Origin: Varibaculum prostatecancerukia | Lineage (GTDB): Bacteria; Actinomycetota; Actinomycetes; Actinomycetales; Actinomycetaceae | Direction: 5' to 3' | Assembly (NCBI RefSeq): GCF_943169825.2 | Contig: NZ_OW968402.1 | Coordinates: 868,001-932,000, forward strand | DNA length: 64,000 bases | Shown: positions 32,355 to 40,410 of the stretch, piece by piece | Layout: the number at the start of each line of letters is the position of its first letter | Numbering within the stretch: the first letter of the stretch is position 1 | Translations under genes and position numbers: made by a program | Notes under the pieces: model-generated | The model's input: only the letters and a program-made list of their open reading frames with translations | What the model was told of the DNA's origin: nothing | Database searches by the model: none

Positions 32355-32926
32355 ACCAGTTTGACCTGTCCCAGACGGGATATTCCGGCGCTAACCTCCA
32401 CTGAATATCCCGACATCATCGCTAAGAGGCGAGAGATTGCCCCCGCGTGGGGCGCCAAATCGTTTTCTAGGGGTGTCCAGGAGGCGCGCAGCTCCATTTC
32501 TGCAGATTCAGAGCGTTTTTCTAACTCGCCAAAGCTCGCCGAATGGGAGCGAGTAACCGATCCGGCAGCCTGGAAAAAACTAGCATCTGATTGAGTTAAA
32601 AAATCGGTGAGCCAAGACCAACAAACCTGGTCAGCTAGCGGTTCGGTAACTAAATCTACATCTACATGTGCGCCTAGCATCGTCACTAGGCGAAAACGCC
32701 CCTGCCAGCCAGGTTGTTCCTGGGGATCGTAAAGAATCACTAGCCGCCCCGACCCTCCACTATTGGAGTTATCCTCCAAGGCGCCACAGTCCATGCGAAT
32801 CGCTGCAGAAAAAGGAGCGATTCCGCGGGGAGCCGGAATCTCGCTGACTTCCACGTGCGAATCATAGGCGGCATCACGCAAGGTGAGCAGAGCATCGGTA
32901 AACTCTGTAGGCGTCTTTTGATTCAC
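32351..32926 (-). CDS. DUF3000 family protein
   Basis: A 191-residue protein of the actinobacterial DUF3000 family, which typically lies directly upstream of rnd as here. Recognised by the N-terminal layout (FTDALLTLRDA, then EIPAPRGIAPFSAAI) and the middle block SWLTDFLTQS. No catalytic motif, signal or membrane segment is visible; function unknown. Coupling with rnd (ATGA overlap) suggests a shared RNA-related role, which is inference. Confidence 0.8.
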   Translation of the reverse strand: MNQKTPTEFTDALLTLRDAAYDSHVEVSEIPAPRGIAPFSAAIRMDCGALEDNSNSGGSGRLVILYDPQEQPGWQGRFRLVTMLGAHVDVDLVTEPLADQVCWSWLTDFLTQSDASFFQAAGSVTRSHSASFGELEKRSESAEMELRASWTPLENDLAPHAGAISRLLAMMSGYSVEVSAGISRLGQVKLV

Positions 32927-33065
32927 TATTTCAGCGTAAGCAGGAAACCTTTCCTAAAGCCGCTGCCACGCCGATAATCAGCCGCTATAGTAAAAAGTAA
33001 TGTGTAAGACCTTTGTATATAAGGCTCTACTATCCTTGTATGTCGGCGACCCTAACAGGAGTGAT

Positions 33066-33629
33066 ATGGACAAAGATATTTCCGATATTGAAATATGCGT
33101 GGCTAACAAACACGCGAAAAACTCCTGGAGATCTGAGGTTTATTATTTGCTTAGCAACGCAGATAAGGAATTTCTCCCTCCGTTGTCAGCCCGTAACTCG
33201 ACTTCGCAAAAGGAATTAAAAACTAGGAAATTCCTAGAAGACGGAGTTGAAAACTATTTTCAAGAAATGTGGGCTCAAGAATTTCTACTAGCTACTGTCG
33301 GTGCTAAGGAAAAACAATTAGCCGGCTTTATGTCTTATAAAAACGGATACGAAGTGAGTCTGTCAGGTGGCTCTATTAAGAGTTGGTATGTTTCAACTGT
33401 AGTAGTAGCACCCGAGTTCCGAGGGCAAGGAATTACAACACGGTTCTACACTGAGTTGCAAAAGCGGGCAAAAATAGCAAAATATCCGATCGTTACCCGT
33501 ACTTGGTCAACCAATCATGCTCACCTAAAAATATTGCACCAGCTAGGGTTCAAGATGGTAATGAGGCTACCTGACGATCGGGGCGAAGGTATCGATACGC
33601 TGTATTACAAGTGGGGGGAAAATGTTTGA
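33066..33629 (+). CDS. GNAT-family acetyltransferase
   Basis: A 187-residue protein with the GNAT acetyl-CoA loop VVVAPEFRGQGITTRFY (the R-G-x-G-I core) and the following helix/strand pattern ending LHQLGFKMVMRL. The substrate is unknown. The ATG at 33066 has AGGAG immediately upstream; an in-frame start at 33000 lacks one. It overlaps the next gene by eight bases, so the pair is translationally coupled. Both genes are clearly AT-richer than the flanking rnd and trehalose regions, hinting at acquisition. Confidence 0.8.
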   Translation: MDKDISDIEICVANKHAKNSWRSEVYYLLSNADKEFLPPLSARNSTSQKELKTRKFLEDGVENYFQEMWAQEFLLATVGAKEKQLAGFMSYKNGYEVSLSGGSIKSWYVSTVVVAPEFRGQGITTRFYTELQKRAKIAKYPIVTRTWSTNHAHLKILHQLGFKMVMRLPDDRGEGIDTLYYKWGENV

Positions 33630-34533
33630 ACACTTAAGTCTGTGGAAACGAATTAAGGCATATAAACTGGCGATCAATGTTTGGGTAGTTTTACTTTTAA
33701 CATTTCTTGGAATCGTTAGCGTATTTATTTATTATTTAGCTGATTATTCTGGGTTTATTGGCAACTTGGCAATCGCGGCATCAACCTCATTCTTTGCTTC
33801 AGTATTGGTATTAATTAGCGAAACTTACCTTAAATTTCGTTCCCATGAAAACGATATTTTTCTTGAGGGAATAGAAAAGCTAGGAATATCTAACCTCCAT
33901 TTTCAGAAATCTGAACTGCTGCGTTCACTGATGCGTAGATGCGAAGAAGATTTTTGGGCTGTGGGGTATAGGCAGATTTTAACTGCTTCTCTTTCAGACC
34001 AGATAGAAGAGATGGCTAGTAGGAATATTAAAATGAGATTTTTGCTTGTGCCACCCTGGGAAGAAGCATATCAGCTAGTTTACGGTTCACAAGATCGGGT
34101 AATGAGTAATTATCTAAAGGTATTCGATGCGATTCTTTTTGGTAGTTCTTCCTCGGCGAATCATTGCGAAGTGCGATTCTGTGATAAGCCGCTATTTAAC
34201 GACACCTACCGGGTAGATGCAGATTTTATTACTGGACCGTATATGCACAATCGGGATAAGCACAATAAGAAAATATCAGCGCAAGATTTTTTCACTTATG
34301 AACTCAAACGAGAAAGTGGTTTACATGGCCTTGTAAAGGATGAGTTCACCGCTTTATGGGATGAATGTGATACCCAACTTGATTGGGAAAAATATCGAAT
34401 AATATCGGAAAAGATTCATAACTCGGATTTAAATGATGCGGAAATCCAAGAAAACATTAGGGAAGCAATAGTAGAAATTTCGGAGACGCAGAAAGAAGAA
34501 ACAATTTCAGAAGTGGTGCCAGCAAAGCCATAG
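33622..34533 (+). CDS. Two-TM membrane protein with unknown cytoplasmic domain
   Basis: 303 residues. Two hydrophobic segments near residues 17-40 and 46-67 anchor a predicted cytoplasmic domain of about 230 residues. The domain contains AVGYRQILTASLSDQI, a strand-like RNIKMRFLLVPP, and a conserved-looking TYRVDADFITGPYMHN. The alpha/beta pattern loosely recalls phospholipase D-like sensor/effector domains, but no HKD motif is present, so I make no functional call. The C-terminus is acidic. GGGGGA precedes the start, which overlaps the GNAT stop. AT-rich, like its partner. Confidence 0.6.
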   Translation: MFEHLSLWKRIKAYKLAINVWVVLLLTFLGIVSVFIYYLADYSGFIGNLAIAASTSFFASVLVLISETYLKFRSHENDIFLEGIEKLGISNLHFQKSELLRSLMRRCEEDFWAVGYRQILTASLSDQIEEMASRNIKMRFLLVPPWEEAYQLVYGSQDRVMSNYLKVFDAILFGSSSSANHCEVRFCDKPLFNDTYRVDADFITGPYMHNRDKHNKKISAQDFFTYELKRESGLHGLVKDEFTALWDECDTQLDWEKYRIISEKIHNSDLNDAEIQENIREAIVEISETQKEETISEVVPAKP

Positions 34534-34618
34534 TCCCTACAATATTTGCCTGACGTGAAAGAAACTATAACCTATCTTTTTGAAAGTTATTACATAATGA
34601 CCATTCTTGAAGATAGGG

Positions 34619-34650
34619 AAGATTTGATAGCATTGAGTGGCTCAAATCTT
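34619..34650 (+). promoter_or_regulatory. Leader hairpin before the ATP-grasp gene
   Basis: AAGATTTGA (34619-34627) pairs perfectly with TCAAATCTT (34642-34650), ending two bases before the GGGAGG ribosome site of the gene at 34662. No T-run follows, so a leader or translational role is more likely than termination. Confidence 0.35.
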
Positions 34651-34661
34651 AGGGAGGTACT

Positions 34662-36005
34662 GTGGAAGACCATCAGGATATAGCGTTTCAACCAGTTATT
34701 TTAGGTACCGATATTGGTACCTATGCGTTGGCAGTATCCTTCCATCAGAGGTGGAAAGTAAAACCTACCATCGTCACCACCCAAATCCTGGGGCCAATAA
34801 TGTTTTCCGGCATTATCGACACTCGCGTAGTTGACCCACAGACTCTGCCCGATCCGGACTCGGAAATCCCCCTAATTGATGGCTTGATTGCACTCGCTCC
34901 GAAACTGCAAAAAGATTATTCGGGGAAGAAACTGCTGCTAATTGCAAATATTGATTCCAATGTGCGCGATATTATGCGACGCGAGGAAGAGCTGCGTAAA
35001 TATTATGCATTTGCTTTCCCCTCCCTAAAAATTATTGAGGATACCTCCGATAAAGTGAAGTTTCCGAGGCTCGCTGCCGAACATGGTTTGAACGTTCCCA
35101 AAACTTTGGAGATCGACTTTTCCGGTTCCTTAGAGGGAGAGCTAGCCAAACTTGAGCAAGTAGGCGAGCCTTTCCCTTGGATTATTAAACCAGCTACTAG
35201 TGCCGGTTATGAACGTCTTAAATGGCCAGGCAAAGCCAAGGTTTACACGGTTTCCAATAAAGAGGAAGCTCAAAAGCTACTAGCTGACCTGTATCAGCAC
35301 ACTCATGAAAATCCGCACGCCCGCCGCTTCGTGCTGCAGCCTCGGGTGGAAGGCAATGATAGTTTTAATCTCTCGGTGACCGCTTACGTTGATCAAAATG
35401 CCCGGGTGACTATGCTGGGATCAGCCCAGGTGTTACTGGAGGATCATTCTCCCACTGCTCTCGGGAATCCAGTAGCGATGATTACCGAGCCCTACCCGCG
35501 TCTATATGAGCAGGTGAGCAGCTTTCTAAAGGGAGTAGGGTGGCACGGTTTCGCCAACTTTGACTTTAAAGTAGATTCGCGCACCGGGATTGCCTACTGC
35601 TTCGAGGTAAACCCCCGTATTGGACGGAACTCGTATTACAACACTTCTGCTGGCATGAATCCGATGAGGTTCTTTGTTGAGGACGTAGTTGAGGGGAAAG
35701 CGGTTTCCCCTCAACGTTTAGCAAAGCGGGTCTATTACTCAATCCTGCCGAAACGTTTAGTCTTGCGTTATGTAGATAAACAGATGGGTAAGAAGATCAA
35801 AACCCTATACCGTCAAAAGAAAAACCATGATCCTCTGTTCTACCCGGCGGATTTTGGTTTTAGTCTGCGCGGCCTGAAACGTTTTGGGTACGTAATGATT
35901 GCCCGGGAAAATCATTGGAGAAAATATCACCATAACTATCCGGTCGCTAGATTCCGCGAAGGGGAAACGCGTTCCCTCGACACGTCTGCGCTAACCCAAC
36001 CCTAG
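34662..36005 (+). CDS. ATP-grasp carboxylate-amine ligase
   Basis: A 447-residue ATP-grasp enzyme expected to join a carboxylate to an amine via an acyl phosphate. The ATP-binding lysine region is PFPWIIKPATSAGYE near residue 169, and the metal-binding Glu/Asn motif is CFEVNPRIGRNS near 316. The architecture resembles D-aspartate ligase-like enzymes that build peptidoglycan interpeptide bridges and related actinobacterial carboxylate-amine ligases, so a wall role is possible but unproven. The basic C-terminus (about residues 350-447) is unusual. The start is GTG at 34662, after GGGAGG. It converges with treZ. Confidence 0.75.
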   Translation: MEDHQDIAFQPVILGTDIGTYALAVSFHQRWKVKPTIVTTQILGPIMFSGIIDTRVVDPQTLPDPDSEIPLIDGLIALAPKLQKDYSGKKLLLIANIDSNVRDIMRREEELRKYYAFAFPSLKIIEDTSDKVKFPRLAAEHGLNVPKTLEIDFSGSLEGELAKLEQVGEPFPWIIKPATSAGYERLKWPGKAKVYTVSNKEEAQKLLADLYQHTHENPHARRFVLQPRVEGNDSFNLSVTAYVDQNARVTMLGSAQVLLEDHSPTALGNPVAMITEPYPRLYEQVSSFLKGVGWHGFANFDFKVDSRTGIAYCFEVNPRIGRNSYYNTSAGMNPMRFFVEDVVEGKAVSPQRLAKRVYYSILPKRLVLRYVDKQMGKKIKTLYRQKKNHDPLFYPADFGFSLRGLKRFGYVMIARENHWRKYHHNYPVARFREGETRSLDTSALTQP

Positions 36006-36075
36006 TTGCCCGATTCCGGACGATCGATGGAGCTCCGCAGTTTTAAAGAAACAAAGGCTAACAGATAACGCTACT

Positions 36076-37875
36076 CTAAGCGATGATTAGCAGGGTGTCT
36101 TCGCCCAAGATTTTCGCGGGCGAACTTTCCAGTTTCCCGGAGGTAAAGGAAAAGTAGGTTCCGTCCTCTACCTCTGCAAGCAAATCTTTGATGTTAGCGG
36201 AGCTGCTATGCAAGTTCACTATTACCCGAGCGCCTTCCGTTTTTAAGATCAGTAGCTTTCGCTGACGTTCAAGAGCAATAAAATCAGCGAAGACGCCCTC
36301 GCGGCGCAACGCGATTAAGTGCCGATACCAGGCGAGCATCTTTTTATGTTCGGTCTCAGAAAGCTCCTGCCAGAGCAGCTTGGAGTTTAAAAACGTGGAA
36401 AGGGCTTGCGGAGAGGGAACTTCCACCTCGCCGCCGTAAATTTTATCCCAGTCATGAGAAGCGAACTCTAGTTTGCGTCCCTCATCCACCGCTTTACCGA
36501 TGCCCTCATCGGCATAGTCGGTAAAGAATTGGAAACGGGAGCGACTTCCCCATTCTTCGCCTTGGAAGAGCATCGGGGTAAAGGGGGAAGCTAAAATTAA
36601 AGCAGCTTGACCAGCCAGAAGCCCCGGTGAAAGTTTCTCGCTGGGGCGATCCCCTAAAGCGCGATTCCCTACCTGATCGTGGTTAGACGCAAAGCCAAAG
36701 AAACGGTTGCGCTCCATATCTGCCGGAACTGGAGCCCCCCAGTTCTTGCCGCGGAAACTAGAGAGGGTGCCGTTATGGTAAAAGACCTGCGAATATATCT
36801 TGGTTAGGGCCTCGGGGTCTGCGAAATCTTCGTAATACCCTTGGGTTTCTCCGGTAAAAGCTACGTGAATACCGTGGTGGATATCGTCATCCCATTGCCC
36901 ATCCATTCCGTAGCCGCCCTCATCAACGGCAGTGACCATTAGGGGATCGTTGAGATCAGATTCAGCCACTAGGGTTAATGGCCTCCCCAGTTCTTCAGAA
37001 AGGTTCTCGACTTCTTGGGAAAGTTCGGCTAAAAGATGCAGCTCGGAATCGTCTTGGATTTCGTGAACCGCATCTAGGCGCAGGCCGTCGAACCCATAGT
37101 CAGCCAGTAAAGCCAAAGCTGAGCCGATCAAGAAATCGCGTACCGGGGCGCTATCGGGGCCATCTAAGTTGTAGCCATCACCCCAGGGAGTTTCGTGGCG
37201 ACCGGAGAAGTAAGGAGCGAACTGACTTAAATAGTTTCCGGAGGAGCCCAAATGGTTCAAGACCAGGTCTTGGGCTACCGCGATTCCCAGGTTGTGCGCC
37301 TCATCGATAAACGCCACCAAATCTTCCGGGGTGCCATAAGGGTTGAAGAGGGCGTATAAACCGACCCCGTCATATCCCCACCCGCGCTCGCCAGGGAACA
37401 CTGCGATGGGCATTAGTTCGATGACTTCGACTCCCAAATCGGCGAGATAGGGGAGTTTTTCTATGGCTGCCCGCAGGGTTCCCTGGGCGGTGAAAGTCCC
37501 TATATGCAATTCGTACCAGACCTTGCCCAGTAGTTTTTCACTGGGTTGCCAGCTAGAGGTGTGTTTAATAGCGGCAATATCAGCGGTCTTTACCCAAAGT
37601 TCACTGCCGGGAATATACAAGCGTGCCCGCGGATCAGGGAAGGGGCCGTTTCCGTCTACTTCAAATGCATAGGTGGTCCCGTTGGGCAGTGGTCGCGGAG
37701 CTAGCCACCACTGCCCATATCTAATCATGGAAGTTTTCCGGGGATTATCCGGCGAGCCTACCAGTAGGTTTACCTGCTTTTTATCCGGTGCCCACAATGG
37801 TACCCGCCCGCATCCAGCGGTCAGTTCCCAGGGAGGAACCCCCTCAAAATCCCAGTCACAGGAATCTAGATTCAT
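36076..37875 (-). CDS. treZ: Malto-oligosyltrehalose trehalohydrolase
   Basis: A GH13 enzyme releasing trehalose from malto-oligosyltrehalose, the product of TreY. The 599-residue protein has an N-terminal carbohydrate-binding domain, then GVEVIELMPIAVFPGERGWGYD, the nucleophile region GFDGLRLDAVHEI, the acid/base region LVAESDLND, and FASNHDQVGNRALGDR, all typical of TreZ. It follows treY with no gap (TAA then ATG). Third gene of a glgX-treY-treZ operon. Confidence 0.95.
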   Translation of the reverse strand: MNLDSCDWDFEGVPPWELTAGCGRVPLWAPDKKQVNLLVGSPDNPRKTSMIRYGQWWLAPRPLPNGTTYAFEVDGNGPFPDPRARLYIPGSELWVKTADIAAIKHTSSWQPSEKLLGKVWYELHIGTFTAQGTLRAAIEKLPYLADLGVEVIELMPIAVFPGERGWGYDGVGLYALFNPYGTPEDLVAFIDEAHNLGIAVAQDLVLNHLGSSGNYLSQFAPYFSGRHETPWGDGYNLDGPDSAPVRDFLIGSALALLADYGFDGLRLDAVHEIQDDSELHLLAELSQEVENLSEELGRPLTLVAESDLNDPLMVTAVDEGGYGMDGQWDDDIHHGIHVAFTGETQGYYEDFADPEALTKIYSQVFYHNGTLSSFRGKNWGAPVPADMERNRFFGFASNHDQVGNRALGDRPSEKLSPGLLAGQAALILASPFTPMLFQGEEWGSRSRFQFFTDYADEGIGKAVDEGRKLEFASHDWDKIYGGEVEVPSPQALSTFLNSKLLWQELSETEHKKMLAWYRHLIALRREGVFADFIALERQRKLLILKTEGARVIVNLHSSSANIKDLLAEVEDGTYFSFTSGKLESSPAKILGEDTLLIIA

Positions 37876-40395
37876 TTATTCCACCCGTTCTAGTATCCGC
37901 GCGCCGCGTTTGGCTAACAGTTCCTCCAAGCTCTGCATTCCCCCGGAGAAAACCTCATTTGAACAAATATCTTTCCACGATCCTTCCGGTAGAACCACGG
38001 TATGTTCCGGGCTGAAATCACCTTGATAACGGGCGAGGACGCCGGAAAGGCGACGGGCAAGAGTCACGATTTGTGGCCCGGTACTTTCGGTTCCTCGCGC
38101 AAAAGCTACTGCGTAGCCAGTAGAGAGGGCGAGCGCCTCATAGGTGGCGGAGGCAGAAACGAAACAGTCTGGGCGGCGGCGCCGCAGCCGCAAAATAGCG
38201 GCTGTCAAGTTCAGTTTCAAATCATCTATGGTGGGACTCCCAGCATGATCTAGACCTTCACGATCAAGGCGCGAAAGTGCCTCCGCCAGCGCCGTGAAAT
38301 CAACCGGGCGGCGATTATCTGGGTCTACCAGGGAAGTTTGCGTGATTTCTGAGCCTTGATAGACATCAGCAACCCCCGGCATGGTTAGTTGCAAAGCCTT
38401 ATTAGCCACGATGGTATAGCGGGTAGCCAGGCCGGTTTCGCTCTGCCAGCGGGAAACAATCTCGGCTACCTGCGGATCAGCCAGGATCTTTTCTGCATAA
38501 TCAAGCAGTTCATTTTCCCGGGTTATATCCGGGGCTGTCCAAGTAGTCCAAGTTTTTTGTTCCCTAATCGCTTTAACTAAATACTCTCGCAAACGGGAAG
38601 GCGTAATCGGGCCGTTGTCATCCCAGGTGCCGATAAGTGTTTGCCACAGCATATTTTCGCTGCGCCCATCCAGGTCATTAGGACAATACGGTTGGGTGAC
38701 CGCACGCAGATTTGAAACTACCTCGGCCCACAGTGTGGGGTATTGGCTGATAACTGCCAGACGCATCCGCACATCCTCACAACGTTTGGTGTCGTGAGTG
38801 GAGTTGGTGGTCATAGTGGCTGGCCAGTTAGTTTGAATATCGCGGGCAAACAAATGCAGGCTATCGGAAGAAATCCCGAATGCTTGCGGGCTGGAACCTA
38901 CTTCATTTAGACACAGCAGGTGGGTCCAACGATAGAAGGTAGTATCTTCTACTCCTTTAGCCATCACTGCTCCGCAAACCTGCTGGAAGCGGACTAGGAA
39001 TTCTTTTCGGTCCAGGTCGCTTTCTTTCAAAGCTGCGGATCCGATTTCATCCCCGAGTACCAGGGCAATCACCACCGCCATAGTGTCAGAGTGCTCCGGT
39101 TCCAGGTGGCGCAGGGCGCGCCCCGCTGCGGCCTCTACAATTTCCCGCGAGAGTGCGGGGGCGGGTTCTCCTACGGTTACATAGGCGCGGTAACAGGGCA
39201 TTTCGATAATTAGTTCCCGCAAGCAATCCACTAGATAACGGAAAGTGTAATCACGCAGGCGGAAATCATTTTGACAAATTTTCCAAACTAATTGCCCGAT
39301 GCGCCGCACTTCCGCGGCCAGGGAAGTGTCAATAATCTGCGCCTTAGCTTCGCGCTGCATTTGCGGATAAGAGGAGGGCGAATCTGCGGTCAAAGTCTGC
39401 ATCAGGGTTCCCAGCGGCAAGGATGCACGCGGGTCTACCTGCAGGGCGGTCAGTCTCCAAGAGGTGTCATAGCCGGTAGTGCCGGCAATTGGCCAGTCGT
39501 TAGGAAGTCGCTCGGCGCCCTCAAGGATCTTTTCTCCCGCTATCCAAGCGCCCCCGGTAGCTTCCGACAGCCAGTGGAAATAGCCGGCGGGGTCAGCCAG
39601 TCCATCGGGGTGATCAATCCGGAAGGCATCGATATATCCCTGGTTGAAAAGTTCCAGAAGTAGGGCGTGGGTGGAGTCAAACACGTCGCGTTCTTCTACC
39701 CGCAACGCTGCCAGGGTGTCTACGTCGAAAAAGCGGCGATAGTTAAGTTCTTCATCGGCTACTTTCCAATGCGCCAGACGGTAGTGTTGCCGCTCCACCA
39801 AGACTTCTAGGGGCAGGGCTTCGGTGCCGGCTGCCACCGGGAAATAGTGGTCATAGTAGCGCAGAATCCATTGCTCGCCCCGTTCGGGTTCGGTAGGGAT
39901 TACCATTTGCTCGAGTTTGAGCTCTTGATCAGCTAATACTTGCCCGATCCGCTTACCCAGGATGGGCATCAGAATCGGCTGGTCAATATCAATATCGAAC
40001 CAGTGCGCGTAAGGAGAATCCTTCCCGCGTTTGAGCACGGACCACATGGGGCGATTAAGCCACACCGGGGTCGGCACTGCCATATGGTTAGGTACCAGGT
40101 CAACTACAATTCCAAAGCCTGCCTGGTGGGCATCAGCGGCTAGTTTTTCAAATTGGGCGCGCCCCCCAAGTTCTTTGGAGATATGTTTATGGTCTACTAC
40201 GTCATAGCCGTGCATAGAGCCGGGAACTGCTTGCAAAATGGGGGAGAGGAACAGATCGGTGATCCCTAGATCACGCCAATATCCCAGGTGCTTGCGCGCG
40301 TCTTCGAAAGTGAACTCAGAACTTAGTTGCAGACGATAAGTGCTGATGGGAGTGTGCCTATCGCCTGACGGCAAGTGGGAATGTTGGCCGGTCAT
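37876..40395 (-). CDS. treY: Maltooligosyl trehalose synthase
   Basis: A GH13 isomerase converting the reducing-end alpha-1,4 bond of malto-oligosaccharides to alpha,alpha-1,1. The 839-residue protein has the N-terminal STYRLQLSSEFTF, SPILQAVPGSMHGYDVVD, VDLVPNHMA, the nucleophile region DAFRIDHPDGLADP and TMTTNSTHDTKRCEDVR, all TreY signatures. AAGGAG precedes the ATG, 15 bases after the glgX stop. Confidence 0.96.
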   Translation of the reverse strand: MTGQHSHLPSGDRHTPISTYRLQLSSEFTFEDARKHLGYWRDLGITDLFLSPILQAVPGSMHGYDVVDHKHISKELGGRAQFEKLAADAHQAGFGIVVDLVPNHMAVPTPVWLNRPMWSVLKRGKDSPYAHWFDIDIDQPILMPILGKRIGQVLADQELKLEQMVIPTEPERGEQWILRYYDHYFPVAAGTEALPLEVLVERQHYRLAHWKVADEELNYRRFFDVDTLAALRVEERDVFDSTHALLLELFNQGYIDAFRIDHPDGLADPAGYFHWLSEATGGAWIAGEKILEGAERLPNDWPIAGTTGYDTSWRLTALQVDPRASLPLGTLMQTLTADSPSSYPQMQREAKAQIIDTSLAAEVRRIGQLVWKICQNDFRLRDYTFRYLVDCLRELIIEMPCYRAYVTVGEPAPALSREIVEAAAGRALRHLEPEHSDTMAVVIALVLGDEIGSAALKESDLDRKEFLVRFQQVCGAVMAKGVEDTTFYRWTHLLCLNEVGSSPQAFGISSDSLHLFARDIQTNWPATMTTNSTHDTKRCEDVRMRLAVISQYPTLWAEVVSNLRAVTQPYCPNDLDGRSENMLWQTLIGTWDDNGPITPSRLREYLVKAIREQKTWTTWTAPDITRENELLDYAEKILADPQVAEIVSRWQSETGLATRYTIVANKALQLTMPGVADVYQGSEITQTSLVDPDNRRPVDFTALAEALSRLDREGLDHAGSPTIDDLKLNLTAAILRLRRRRPDCFVSASATYEALALSTGYAVAFARGTESTGPQIVTLARRLSGVLARYQGDFSPEHTVVLPEGSWKDICSNEVFSGGMQSLEELLAKRGARILERVE

Positions 40396-40410
40396 TTGAA
40401 TCTCCTTAAT

